From Frigoribacterium faeni (GTDB lineage: Bacteria; Actinomycetota; Actinomycetes; Actinomycetales; Microbacteriaceae), in NCBI RefSeq assembly GCF_011761235.1, contig NZ_JAAOYW010000002.1, positions 1,139,988 to 1,203,987 of the forward strand: a DNA stretch of 64,000 bases, in the 5' to 3' direction. Positions 30,701-37,300 of the stretch are shown one piece after another. The notes under the pieces were generated by a model that had not been told where the DNA came from, searched no databases, and was given only the letters and a program-made list of their open reading frames with translations. A program made the translations under genes and the position numbers. Numbering within the stretch: position 1 is the stretch's first letter; each line of letters begins with the position of its first letter.

Positions 30701-33700
30701 GCGTCGCTCGCCACGGCCGCGACCTCGCCCGCCGTCTCGATCGTCAAGACCGCGGCCCTCGAGCCCGGCGCCGCCGGCGTGGCCGGCGACGTCGTCCGCT
30801 TCGAGTACCTCGTCACGAACACGGGCGACGCGACCCTCTCGTCGGTCGTCGTGACCGACGACCAGGCCCGCTCCTCCGTCGTCTCGTACGGCGCGTGGCC
30901 CGGCGCGACCGGGGTGCTCGCCCCCGGGCAGACGGTCTCGGCCACGGCCAGCTACGTGCTGACGCAGGCCGACGTCGACCGCGGCGTCGTCGCCTCGCGC
31001 GGCAGCGTCGTCGGCACGCCGCCGAGCGGCCCGGCAGTCCGGGCCTCGGAGGTGCAGGAGGTGCCCCTCGCCGGCGCCGCCTCGCTCGCGCTGACGAAGA
31101 CGGGCGCGCTGACCGCCGGGCCCTCGGGCACCACCGGCCGCGTCGGCGACGGCGTCTCGTTCGCCTTCACCATCACGAACACGGGCGCGGTCACCGTCTC
31201 GGGCATCGCGGTCGACGACCGCCTGAACGGCGTCTCCGCCGTCGAGCTCGGCCCCTGGCCGGGCGCGGCGGGCGTGCTCGCGCCCCGCCAGGTGGTCACC
31301 GGCACGGCGACCTACGCGGTCGTCCAGGCCGACGTCGACCGCGGCGCCGTGGTCAACGCGGCCACCGCCTCCGGCACCGCCCCGTCGGGCGCCGCCGTGC
31401 TGGCCGACGCCCGCACCACCGTGCCGCTCACGGCCGACGGCCCGCGCCTCGGCCTCGTCAAGCAGGTCGCCCTGGCGCCCGGCGCGACGGGCCGGGCCGG
31501 CGACGAGGTCGTCTACACCTGGGTCGTCACCTCGACCGGCGACGTCACCGTGCGCGACGTGGCCGTGACCGACGCCCAGCCCGGCCTCACGACGCCGACG
31601 CTCGCCTCGTGGACGGGCACCGGCGCCTACGCCGGCGTCCTCGCCCCCGGCGCCGCCGCCACCTACACGGCGCGGCACGTGCTCACCCAGGCCGAGGTCG
31701 ACGCCGGGGTGCTCGCCACCCAGGCGCGGGCCACCGGCACCGGCGACGACGCCGCCGCGACCCCGGTCGAGGCGACGGACTCCGCGCCGCTCGTGCTGCC
31801 CGCCTCGCCGGCCCTCGCGGTCGCGAAGACGGCGCGCTGGGCGGACGGCGGCTCGGGCCGCGTCGGCGACGTGGTCGAGTACCGCGTCTCCGTGCTCAAC
31901 ACCGGCTCGGTGACGCTGACCGGCGTCGCCGTCAGCGACCCGCTGCCCGGGCTCTCGGCCGTGTCGTACGAGGCCTGGCCCGGCGAGGCCGGCGTGCTGG
32001 CCCCCGGCGAGACGGTCGTGGCCACGGCCCGGTACGCGGTGACGCAGGCCGACGTGGACGCGGGCTCCGTGGTGAACCGGGCCACCGCCTCCGGCGTGCC
32101 GCCCACCGGCGCCGAGGCCGTCGCGAGCGACTCCGCGACCGTCCCCACGGCCGCCGCCGCCCCGCGGATCGCCGTCGCCAAGACGCAGGCGCTGCCCGCG
32201 GGCACGGCCGGCGTCGCGGGCGACACCGTGCCGTTCGCCTTCACCGTCACGAACACCGGCACGGTCACGCTGACCGGCGTCCGGCTCGCCGACGGCCAGG
32301 CCGGCCTCGGCCCCGTGGTCTTCGGCCCCTGGCCGGGCCCCGTCGGCTCGCTGGCCCCCGGCCAGAGCGTGACCGCCACCGCGGGCTACGTGCTGACCCA
32401 GGCCGACGTCGACGCCGGCGCGATCGCGTCGACCGTCACCGCGGTCGGCACCCCGGTGCGCGGCCCCGGCGGCCCCGCCGACGTGTCGGCCACGGCCGAC
32501 GGCCGCACGCCGCTCGCCGCCGACGCCGCGCTCGTCCTCGTCAAGACCGGGGCCGTGCAGGGCCGGGGCGTCGCCGGCGACCTCGTCGAGTGGACCCTCA
32601 CCGTCCGCAACGAGGGCAGGGTCACCCTGTCCGACGTGCGGGTCACGGACCCGCTGCCCGGCCTGAGCCCCCTGCGGTTCGGCGCCTGGCCGACCGCCGA
32701 GGGCCGGCTCGCCCCGGGCGAGGCCGTCACGGCCGTCGCCACGTCGCGGCTGACCCAGGCCGACGTCGACGCGGGCGCGGTGACCAACACGGCCACCGCC
32801 TCCTCGACCCGGCCCGGCGGCGAGCAGCTGACGGCGGCCGCCCAGGCGACCGTCCGCACCGCCCCCGCCGCCGCGGCCCTCGGGGTCACGAAGACGCAGA
32901 CGCTCGCCGACGGCGCCACCGGCAAGGCCGGCGACGTGGTGCGCTTCGGCTACGTCGTGACGAACACCGGCACCGTCACCCTGCGCGACGTCGTGCTCGT
33001 CGACGGCCAGCCCGGCATCTCGCGGATCGTCTTCGGCACCTGGCCGGGCGAGCCCGGCGTGCTCGAGCCCGGGCAGAGCGTCACGGCGACCGCCGAGTAC
33101 GTGCTCACCCAGGCCGACGTCGACGCGGGCCTCGTCGCCAGCGAGGTCACGGCCACCGGCACGGCCCCCGGCGGCGCCGAGGTCGACGACGTCGACGACG
33201 GCTCGGTCGTGCTGCCCGGCTCGTCGAGCGTCTCGCTGACGAAGACCGGCGTGCTCGTCGGCGAGGGAGCGGCCGGCGAGGTCGTCCGCTTCGGCTTCGA
33301 GGTCGTCAACACCGGCGACGAGACGCTGGCCGGCATCGCGCTGACCGACGAGCTGCCCGGCCTCGGCCAGGTCGTCTTCGGCGCCTGGCCCGGCGCCCCG
33401 GGCGTGCTCGCCCCGCAGCAGGGCGTCACCGCGACGGCCGACTACGTGCTCACCCAGGCCGACGTCGACGCCGGGCTGGTGCGCAACACCGCCTCGGTCG
33501 TCGGCACGACCCCGGGAGGCGCCCAGCGCGCCGACCAGGACACCGCCGTCGTCACGGTGGTGCCGCGGGCGGCCCTCGAGCTCACCAAGACCGTGGCCTA
33601 CGCGCCGGGCAGCACCGGCCGCGTCGGCGAGCGGCTCGACTACGCGTTCGTCGTCGTCAACACCGGCACGGTGACCATGACCGGCGTCGGCGTGGAGGAC

Positions 33701-34084
33701 GAGATGCCCGGCCTCGGCGACGTACGGTACGGGGAGTGGCCCGGCCCCGAGGGCGTGCTCGCACCCGGCGAGTCCGTCACCGCCACCGCCTCGTACACCG
33801 TGACGGCAGCCGACGTGGCGGCCGGCGAGGTGGCGAACACGGCGACCGCGATCGGCACGGGCACCGACCCCGACGGGACGGTCCCGCCCGGGACCACCCC
33901 GACCCGCGACGACGACACCGTCGTCGTGACCACCCACGACCCGATGCTCGCCTTCACCGGCGACGAGGCGGCCACGTCGGCGCTCCTCGCCCTGGTGCTG
34001 CTGGTGGCCGGGCTCGGCCTGGCCCTCACCGGCCGCCGCCGGGACAACCCCCGGCACGCCGCCCGAACGAGAGGACACTCATGA
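18800..34084 (+). CDS. Giant sortase-anchored surface protein with 38 Ig-like (DUF11/DUF7507-type) repeats
   Basis: A 5094-residue secreted protein. Residues 1-60 are a signal peptide with a long Arg-rich n-region, a hydrophobic core LPLRAVAVLLAVVVPVTGLSL and a cut near AEA-A. About 61-440 is a unique head domain with several cysteines, followed by one DUF11-like domain. From residue 541 to about 5045 there are 38 repeats of about 117 residues, each running KTGAL...GDVV.Y.F.V.NTG..TLTGV..TD...GL...GTWPSGTAGTLAPGQ.VTATA.Y.LTQADVDAGSV.NTA. The C terminus has an LAFTG motif (5050-5054), a hydrophobic helix and a basic tail, matching LAXTG signals of class E sortases. No sortase gene is in the window. 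Probable adhesin or stalk. It overlaps the next gene by ATGA. Confidence 0.88.
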   Translation: MPALSDAPTRRARSARRRPRHRAGGSAWPLPLRAVAVLLAVVVPVTGLSLVDPAERAEAAVVQWGTAGGTAPSWQDTVNGDFLQVGNGVLACGAAVVANAGTCANLHAGTTTVTNNVNDYFSMQASNTVSGFTTNSSSATVTIPSGATVAKAFLSWSANTGVFAGRTGTDAFRCGGLAQNQVVSGQTPYATRPDSSAGYRTQAAKLKVGSAAVRSVPASGVLEDTATTAPGTALYYSAGADVTAAFAGAATGSALTVSAGDIWAPVGAGCYAGWSLTVVYDYGTYVAGNTASEPHSVIYYEGHVREGSADPDLTVAFSGFSSLGAARFGYTLFEGDRGITGDYMRYNRQAGAYAEIPNAAGDLNNIGISRADGSTRYTQTGASATPVFTNASVDAATTTLSGVQAGDTSINLQIGTSGDSYLLRSAVLSVPTASLTIAKSLDGTIGDQYRVATENTRFQITVSNTGSVALTNVVVTDPDNPDCRRTIGTLAVGAVVTFNCTGPPPTQANQVSSATATGTAAGNSAVSVTSTGTTNVHLSAIALTKTGALPSGSTGAVGDVVTYTFTARNTGGGTLTGVSITDTSLPGLSGLTYGAWPSGTAGTLGEGQSVTATATFALTQAVIDAASISNTAQVVGTDADGGPQPTASATARTAVPANPALALTKTGALPAGSTGRAGDVVGFSFVLRNSGNQTITGATITDAVAGVSAISYGTWPSGTAGRLAPGQQVTATATYTLTQADVDRGTVPNTATARGSSPSGAAVTSNTASTTVAVAAAPALATTKRAALPAGAAGVAGDVVTYTVTLSNTGNQTLTGVAASDPLAGLSAFRYGTWPSGTAGTLRPGDQVTVTATYTVTQSDVDAGSVVNRASGTGTPPSGASVSSAGTATLPLSTGSSLSLTKTGALAAGATGRAGDVVTWTFTAANTGAVTLRGVTITDDVAGVGPITYGTWPNGTTGTLAPGQRVTATAPYTLTQADVDAARVQNTASVQGTPPSGPAVRQTATGTVDVAAASNVSLTKSGALAQGATGRVGDVVTWSFTVRNTGASTLDAVTITDPLVADRVTFGTWPSGTSGRLAPGQQVTATASYALTQADVDAGSVVNTATATGTPANGQRASSNAAATVPVASSPALSVAKSGVLASGAQGRAGDRVDYSFTVRNSGNVSLTGVALTDPLPGLSAVAYGTWPSGTSGTLAPGQQVTATARYALTQADVDRGSVANTATASGTPPTGGAVRASGSALVTVAPAPAVALTKSVAGTAARAGDVLTYTFTATNTGNQTLTSVSVADPLPGLSAPAYGTWPSGTAGTLAPGQRVTATATYAVTQADVDAGSVVNTATASGRTPALGTVQGQGSATAPISAPGSLGVTKTGTLAAGATGAAGDVVTYSFRVVNTGAVTLRGVAVSDPLAGLSAVSYGSWASGTAGTLAPGQAVTATATYRLTQADADRGSVVNTATASGRTPQNALVTQGATATTAVPQTAGLAVAKSGALRAGSTGAAGDVADFTIRVTNTGTVTVGSVTLSDSLAGLSDPVLTWPGTPGQLAPGQTLVARASAALTQADVDAGSVVNTATARGTAPGGQATTASGAATVPITSSPALALTKQVAPVAGGSAGRAGDALEYRFSATNRGTVTLTGVAVTDPLAGLGALSYTWPGAAGRLAPGETVTATARYVVTQADADAGSVANRATVRGTTPQGVQTSAEATAVQPIASAPAIALDKTAVVAGSGSVGSRVTYRFDVTNTGSQTVSGVTVEDRLPGLSAISYGTWPGAVSGQLAPGQTVRATATYVLTQADVDAGSVANRATASSTGPSGTAATASDAETVRTAVGTQAIGLTKTETLRGTAAGDVGDTVDLGYVITNTGTTTLTGVSVSDQQPRATAVVYGAWPGGTAGTLAPGQSVTASSSFTLVQADVDAGQVGSRATAVGTSPRGAVVRADADGQVTTRQAPGVQLTKTGAVAAGGAGAVGDTVEWRFVLENTGTVTLSGAAITDALPGITTPVVTWPGEPGALAPGARATATAQSVLTQADVDAGSVVNTARATATAPAPGSQTVTATAAATVATATSAPRLELTKTETVTPPASGPTTANDGAVFTYVVTNTGNVTVSGISILDEQARLSAVTWGSGTSTTVTLRPGESATATGAYRLTQADVDAGRIGSAATASGTASDGRPVQATAAAEAPVTRAPALALAKTAAFDASTTNGQQTDVGETVVYSFLVTNRGNTTLTGVGVADDMAGVTVQLGPWPAAAGTLLPGESVKGTGRHVVTQADVDANDGLLVNRATASASAPDGTTPTAAASASIQLDADAQIGLVKTEVFADPGAAVHRAGDRVSLTFAVTNTGASTLTDVVVTDDQARLGTIGLADGGTWTSESRIAPGETVTFAASYVLTQADVDAGRVRSTASVTARSVDAAGDRVEASDVRSLLVAAAPGYSFEKTGAFAGGAAGRLGDRVDYAFDIVNTGNVTLYLIEVSDPLPGIGAITYTGLGEGRSLAPGSAARGTTSYQVTQADVDRGLVENTATAIANPPAGDAITSTRSFTLATAAQAPSITLDKQELLEGGARGVAGDEVRFSYTVTNTGDTTLRDVALADGQPGLSAIAFGPWPGAERTLAPGQSVTATATYRLTQADVDDGGIASSATVSGTAPGAQGATVSDDADGSVASVRENALVLDKRATATDGSAVESAQLGDTLRYVITARNTGTTTLTGVAIVEALADATPLQYGTWPTAEGTLLPGEAVTATTDRVVTQADVDSGSAVNTATVSGTPPADSGDAPTARASASVVTTSAAPSIRIEKTQALAPDAAGVAGDTVRYSYVVTNTGGVTLTGVTVRDGQARITDAVFGPWPGGAAGTLAPGQSVTATATHVLSQAEVDAGGVSSTATTRGTPPSGARVAGTADARTEVAERPDVAVTKTGALADGARGVVGDRIDYEFVVVNRGNVTLNLLTVRDALAGVGDVRFGEWPGPVGQVGPGEQVRATASYTVTQGDVDAGSVVNQALATATPPSGEPVTGTGVATVALAPTTPAIAVAKTQSLPAGSAGVAGDVVTYSFTVTNTGTATLTGVSLSDAQPGLSDLVVGRWPSTDGVLAPGQSVSATARYVLTQADVDAGVLSSPVTASGTPPQGDPVAGRASASTPLTAAAAVSLDKSVAYADGGSGAVGDAAVYSFTVVNTGAVTLSGVDVADALPGLGTIAWQWPGAAGVLAPGETAAGTASYAVTQQDVDAGSVANRATASAQPARGETVRASDAATLATTSGRPALALTKTEALAPGARGVAGDTVQLSWVVTNPGNQTVSGIQLADDQVGATAPVFGAWPGGTAGRLAPGQSVTATTTYTLTQADVDAGGVTSASHVTGTGPGGTPVRADATAGVTVDQVSTMSFTKAGRLAAGTTGQVGQGVDYTFQVRNTGTVTLSLLDIVDDMPGLSDVTFDRWPGAVGVLAPGERVMGRASYTIRQSDVDAGGAITNTATALATAPDGTVVRRPASATVQAAPQGPVVGLAKEAQLAEGATGRAGDRVEYSFVVTNQGNTTLTGVVLADAQPGLGPITAGPWPGGTAGTLAPGESVRATAVYVLTQADVDRGSVSSVATTSGRSSAPAQTVTASDEKTVVVPPQPALEFAKTVAPATGTAPGDALTYTFTASNTGTVTLDGVVFDDRLVGLSPVVVASWPSGTAGRLAPGQTVTGTATYRVTQADADAGSVVNAASVVASPPTGSPLTATSSATAATAPTAAAIGISKTAALATGAAGVAGDTVEFSYVVTNTGTATLTGVTLTDALTGASPVVFGPWPSPTNRLLPGESVTATARYVLTQADVDAGGVSSSARTTGTTPSGSVVVADATAGVEVSRTASAALVKTAAWTAGGAGRVGDVARFTISVANTGTTTLTDVVVTDPMAASDANPDGVVTPASWPGTPGTLAPGQRVVATVDRVVAQADVDAGALVNVATLTAAGPAGGGDPIVVRDGASLATAATSPAVSIVKTAALEPGAAGVAGDVVRFEYLVTNTGDATLSSVVVTDDQARSSVVSYGAWPGATGVLAPGQTVSATASYVLTQADVDRGVVASRGSVVGTPPSGPAVRASEVQEVPLAGAASLALTKTGALTAGPSGTTGRVGDGVSFAFTITNTGAVTVSGIAVDDRLNGVSAVELGPWPGAAGVLAPRQVVTGTATYAVVQADVDRGAVVNAATASGTAPSGAAVLADARTTVPLTADGPRLGLVKQVALAPGATGRAGDEVVYTWVVTSTGDVTVRDVAVTDAQPGLTTPTLASWTGTGAYAGVLAPGAAATYTARHVLTQAEVDAGVLATQARATGTGDDAAATPVEATDSAPLVLPASPALAVAKTARWADGGSGRVGDVVEYRVSVLNTGSVTLTGVAVSDPLPGLSAVSYEAWPGEAGVLAPGETVVATARYAVTQADVDAGSVVNRATASGVPPTGAEAVASDSATVPTAAAAPRIAVAKTQALPAGTAGVAGDTVPFAFTVTNTGTVTLTGVRLADGQAGLGPVVFGPWPGPVGSLAPGQSVTATAGYVLTQADVDAGAIASTVTAVGTPVRGPGGPADVSATADGRTPLAADAALVLVKTGAVQGRGVAGDLVEWTLTVRNEGRVTLSDVRVTDPLPGLSPLRFGAWPTAEGRLAPGEAVTAVATSRLTQADVDAGAVTNTATASSTRPGGEQLTAAAQATVRTAPAAAALGVTKTQTLADGATGKAGDVVRFGYVVTNTGTVTLRDVVLVDGQPGISRIVFGTWPGEPGVLEPGQSVTATAEYVLTQADVDAGLVASEVTATGTAPGGAEVDDVDDGSVVLPGSSSVSLTKTGVLVGEGAAGEVVRFGFEVVNTGDETLAGIALTDELPGLGQVVFGAWPGAPGVLAPQQGVTATADYVLTQADVDAGLVRNTASVVGTTPGGAQRADQDTAVVTVVPRAALELTKTVAYAPGSTGRVGERLDYAFVVVNTGTVTMTGVGVEDEMPGLGDVRYGEWPGPEGVLAPGESVTATASYTVTAADVAAGEVANTATAIGTGTDPDGTVPPGTTPTRDDDTVVVTTHDPMLAFTGDEAATSALLALVLLVAGLGLALTGRRRDNPRHAARTRGHS
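20420..24298 (+). repeat. Repeat block 1: eleven class-A repeats
   Basis: Repeats 1-11 of the giant protein (residues 541-1833). All are class A: they carry D-x-L-x-G-L after the first beta strands (for example DPLPGLSA) and end with an N-[TR]-A motif such as SVVNTATASG. At DNA level they are similar but not identical. Confidence 0.8.
24299..33574 (+). repeat. Repeat block 2: alternating class-B and class-A repeats
   Basis: Repeats 12-37 (residues 1834-4925). Even-numbered repeats are class B: GVAGDTV.FSYVVTNTG, a D-x-Q motif (DGQPGLS, DDQARLG) and an ending with S in place of N (GVSSTAT, AIASTVT). Odd-numbered repeats are class A. The alternation holds for 13 consecutive B-A pairs, a 234-residue higher-order unit. 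Repeat 28 is the least clear B. A final class-A repeat 38 follows at 33575. Confidence 0.75.
33947..34081 (+). other. LAXTG-type cell-wall sorting signal
   Basis: LAFTG at residues 5050-5054 is followed by a helix rich in Leu, Val and Ala (SALLALVLLVAGLGLALTG) and the tail RRRDNPRHAARTRGHS. LAXTG is the motif known for class E sortases of high-GC Gram-positive bacteria. This predicts covalent wall attachment. Confidence 0.8.
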
Positions 34085-34545
34085 CCACCCGACCCTCCCT
34101 CCTCCGCTCCTCCCTCGCCCTGCTCGGCACGGCGGCCCTGGTGACGACCCTGGCCGGCTGCACCGGCGGGGGCGACGGCGACGGCGACGCCAGCCCGACG
34201 CCCACGACGACGAGCGCGGCCGCCGCGCCCGCCGTCACCGACATCACCGACGACCCGGGCACGGCCCCCGACTTCGTCGGCGCCCTGCAGGACGTGCAGC
34301 AGACCGCGTGCGAGCAGGACGGAGGCGCCTGGAACGTCACCGGCACCGCCGCGAACCCGACGGACGCGGCCCAGCACTACCGCATCTACGTCTCGCTGCT
34401 CGACGGCGACCAGGCCACCCTCGGCCTCACCCAGGTCGACCTCGACTCGGTCGGCGCGGGCGAGACCGCCGACTGGCAGGCGCAGGTCGCCGTCGACGCC
34501 CCCGACCTCAGCTGCGTGCTGCGCGTGGAGCGCTTCGCCGCGTGA
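34081..34545 (+). CDS. Small secreted lipoprotein, FxLYD-like
   Basis: A 154-residue protein with a lipoprotein signal peptide: basic start, hydrophobic core LALLGTAALVTTL and lipobox LAGC with Cys27, followed by an acidic Gly/Asp and Thr-rich linker. The C-terminal domain (about 80-154) contains GTAANPTDAAQHYRIYVSLL and GAGETADWQAQV, ending in SCVLRVERF, which resembles FxLYD-type beta-sandwich domains of lipoproteins. It has one Cys pair that could form a disulfide. It overlaps the giant gene by ATGA and the regulator by GTGA, so all three should be made together. Confidence 0.85.
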   Translation: MTTRPSLLRSSLALLGTAALVTTLAGCTGGGDGDGDASPTPTTTSAAAAPAVTDITDDPGTAPDFVGALQDVQQTACEQDGGAWNVTGTAANPTDAAQHYRIYVSLLDGDQATLGLTQVDLDSVGAGETADWQAQVAVDAPDLSCVLRVERFAA

Positions 34546-37274
34546 CCGCCCCGGGCGACGCGCCTCGTCAGCACGGCACGGGCCACCGTGCCGGTCTGCT
34601 GACCGGCGTGCCGCGACTGCCGGCCGCGACGGTCAGCCGTCCCCGTCTGCTGCGCGTGCTCGACGAGGCGACGGGGTCGCCCGTCGTCGTGCTGCGCGGG
34701 CCGGCCGGCAGCGGCAAGAGCGTGCTGCTGGCCGACTGGGTGCGCCGGCACCGCCACGACGACGAGCGCGTGCTCTGGCTCGGGCTGGCGGACGTGCTCG
34801 ACCGGCCGGCGGGGGCCGGGGGCGGGGACGGCGACGGCGCCGGCGGCGACCAGCGGCACCTCCTCTGGGCGGCCGTGGGGCACGCCCTGCGCAGCTCGGG
34901 ACGGTCCTCGACGAGCCTCGCGCGCCTCCTCGGCGACGACCTCGTCACGGCGCCCGCCCGGTGGGCGCTCGTGCAGGCGGCGGCCGCCCTCGACCGGCCC
35001 CTCGTGCTGGTGCTCGACGACCTCGACCACCTCGACGACGACGCGGCGCGGGCCGACCTGGAGGCGGTGCTCGCCTCGGGCGGCCGGGTGCGGCTCGTCG
35101 CGGCCGGCCGGTCGCGCAGCTGGCTCGAGCGGGGCGACGTCGCGGCGGCCCTCGACACCGTCGTCGTCGGTCCGGACGCGCTCGCGCTGTCGCCCCAGGA
35201 GGCGGCCGTCATCGTCACCGGCGTGCTGCGGCGCCCGGTCGACGCCTCGCGCACCGCGGTGCTCGACGCCGCCGTCGGCGGGCACGCCGGGGCCGTCGTC
35301 GCGTCGGCCCGGGCGGTCGCCGCGCTCGTCGAGGCCGACCGCACCCTGCTCGTCGACCGGGGCGGCCGGTCGTTCGAGGAGGCGCTGGGCGAGTGCGCCC
35401 TCGACCACGTCCGGGCCTCGGTGGCCCGCCAGCTGCACGACGGGGCCGTCACCGAGCTGCTGCTGCGCACCTCCGTCGTCGGCTCGCTGCCGATCCCGCT
35501 CGCCGTGCGCCTCACCGGCCTGCCCGACGCCGCCGCCGCGACCGAGCTGCTCGACGGGGCGGCCGAGCAGGGGCTCGGCGCCTGGCGCACCCAGAGCACG
35601 GGCGTGCACGGCGAGTTCGCCTGGTACGACGCCGTGCGCGGGGCGCTCCGCAGCGAGCTCGACGCCCGCCGGCCCGACGACGCGCGGGGCCTGCTGCAGG
35701 AGGCGGTCGAGTGGGCCCTCGACGACGACAGGCCGATGATCGCGGCCCGGGCCGCGGCGGCCCTGCTCGACATGCCGCTGCTGTCGCGGGTGCTGCAGCG
35801 CTCGTGGCCGTCGTTCGTGCTGCGGCACCCGACCGAGCTGGTCGAGGTGCTCGGCGCCCTGCCCGCGCGGCGCACCGCCCGCCACCCCGTCGTGCTCGCC
35901 ATGACCGCCATCGCGTTCTCGGCGGTGAGCATGCACCACGCCCGCGTCGCCCAGGCGCTGCAGGCGACCGTGTCCGCCGTCGAGGCGCGGGTCGGGTCGG
36001 TCCCGCCGCCGGACCAGGCGTTCCTGCTCGCCCTCGAGTCGCAGGCGCGGCGCATGCTCGGCGACGTCCCCCGCGCCCGCGAGGCCGCCGTGCTCGCCGA
36101 CGAGGTGATGGCGACCCTCTCGCCGGCCGAGCGGGACGCGATGGCGCCCGTCGCCTCCTTCGTGCACCAGCAGCTCGGCGTGACCGCGCTGCTCGACGGC
36201 TCGCCCGAGACCGCCCTGCGCTCGTTCGGCCAGGCGTTCGACGCGGCCTCGGGCCCGGAGGACGCCGCCCAGCAGGCGTCGTCCCTCGCGGCCAGCTCGT
36301 TCGTGCACCTGCTCATCGGCGAGGTCTCGACCGGCCGCGCGCTGCTCGCGCAGGTCGGCGACGACCGCACGGGGCCCGCGGGGCTCGCCCGCGCCGTGCT
36401 CGCCCTCGAGGACTTCCGACCGCACGAGGCCCTCGGGCTCGTGCCCGACGTCGAGCCCTTGCTGGGCCTCGGCTCGTCGGAGCACTGGCCGATCGTGCTC
36501 GCCCTGCGCGCCTCCGCGATGATCTCGCTCGGCCAGACCGCGGCCGCCGGCTACCTCGTCGACCTCGACGCGCAGGCCGCCCGCTGGACCCTCCGCTCGC
36601 CCGTCACGGGGGCGACGGCCGTGGTGCTCGCGATGACCCGGGTGCGGCTGCTGCTCGCGGTGGGGCGCGTCAGCCGGGCCGAGGCCGAGCTCGAGCACCT
36701 GCCCGCCGGCGACCCTGCGGTCGTGCTGCGGCGCGGGGCGGCGCACCTGCTGCGCGCCGACGCCCGCCGGGCCGCCGACACGGTCTCGGGCGCCCTGCTC
36801 GCCGGGGTCCCCGACCAGCGGGTGCGGGCGCAGCTGCTGCTGCTGCGCTCGGTCGCCGAGCTGCGGCTGGGCCGCGACGCGGTGGCGCTGGCCACCTTCA
36901 CGGCCGTCGTCGACGCGCTCGCCCACACGGGCATGCGCACGGTGCTGCTCACCGCCCCGCGCGAGGACCTCGAGCAGCTGGCCGAGGCGGCCGCCGAGGC
37001 CGGCGACCCCCGTGCGGCGGACATGCTGCGGCAGGGCCTGCCGGCTGCGAGCGACCTGCCCGCCGACGCCATCGGCAGCTCACTGTCCGAGCGCGAGGCC
37101 GTCGTGCTGCGCAGCCTCGCGACCGAGCGCAGCCTGCCGTCGGTCGCCGCCGAGCTGCACGTCTCGGTCAACACCGTCAAGACGCAGCTGCGGAGCGTCT
37201 ACCGCAAGCTCGGCGTCTCCGGCCGGCGCGAGGCCGTCGAGGCCGCCACGCAGCGCGGCCTCATCGGCGGCTGA
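34542..37274 (+). CDS. MalT-like ATPase regulator with LuxR-type HTH
   Basis: A 910-residue cytoplasmic regulator. The N-terminal NTPase has Walker A in GPAGSGKSVLLADW (53-66) and a Walker B-like LVLVLDDLDHLDDD near 153, typical of STAND/LAL regulators. A long helical middle region looks like TPR-type repeats (about 430-840). The C terminus (about 846-910) is a LuxR HTH: LSEREAVVLRSLATERSLPS and AAELHVSVNTVKTQLRSVYR, then KLGVSGRREAVEAA. The GTG start overlaps the lipoprotein stop. Its position as third gene of the cassette suggests it senses a signal and controls this operon or the divergent polysaccharide genes. Confidence 0.88.
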   Translation: MTAPGDAPRQHGTGHRAGLLTGVPRLPAATVSRPRLLRVLDEATGSPVVVLRGPAGSGKSVLLADWVRRHRHDDERVLWLGLADVLDRPAGAGGGDGDGAGGDQRHLLWAAVGHALRSSGRSSTSLARLLGDDLVTAPARWALVQAAAALDRPLVLVLDDLDHLDDDAARADLEAVLASGGRVRLVAAGRSRSWLERGDVAAALDTVVVGPDALALSPQEAAVIVTGVLRRPVDASRTAVLDAAVGGHAGAVVASARAVAALVEADRTLLVDRGGRSFEEALGECALDHVRASVARQLHDGAVTELLLRTSVVGSLPIPLAVRLTGLPDAAAATELLDGAAEQGLGAWRTQSTGVHGEFAWYDAVRGALRSELDARRPDDARGLLQEAVEWALDDDRPMIAARAAAALLDMPLLSRVLQRSWPSFVLRHPTELVEVLGALPARRTARHPVVLAMTAIAFSAVSMHHARVAQALQATVSAVEARVGSVPPPDQAFLLALESQARRMLGDVPRAREAAVLADEVMATLSPAERDAMAPVASFVHQQLGVTALLDGSPETALRSFGQAFDAASGPEDAAQQASSLAASSFVHLLIGEVSTGRALLAQVGDDRTGPAGLARAVLALEDFRPHEALGLVPDVEPLLGLGSSEHWPIVLALRASAMISLGQTAAAGYLVDLDAQAARWTLRSPVTGATAVVLAMTRVRLLLAVGRVSRAEAELEHLPAGDPAVVLRRGAAHLLRADARRAADTVSGALLAGVPDQRVRAQLLLLRSVAELRLGRDAVALATFTAVVDALAHTGMRTVLLTAPREDLEQLAEAAAEAGDPRAADMLRQGLPAASDLPADAIGSSLSEREAVVLRSLATERSLPSVAAELHVSVNTVKTQLRSVYRKLGVSGRREAVEAATQRGLIGG

Positions 37275-37300
37275 CCCCCCCCGCTCTTCTCTCGCTTCAT

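Noticed and set aside
20420..33945. CRISPR-like or modular synthase-like repetition
   Set aside because: The repeats are about 350 bp, coding and contiguous, with no spacers. The protein has no NRPS/PKS motifs, only Ig-like repeats.
18794..34078. An equally long open frame on the minus strand across the giant gene
   Set aside because: It has the same length as the real gene but no signal peptide, no recognisable domain and an Arg/Gly/Asp-rich composition. It is the mirror of strong third-position GC bias in a repetitive gene.
22702..34545. A nearly 4000-codon second forward frame in the giant gene
   Set aside because: Its product is almost only Arg, Gly, Asp and Pro in periodic order, as expected from reading the repeats one base out of frame. 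No start signal or domain supports it.
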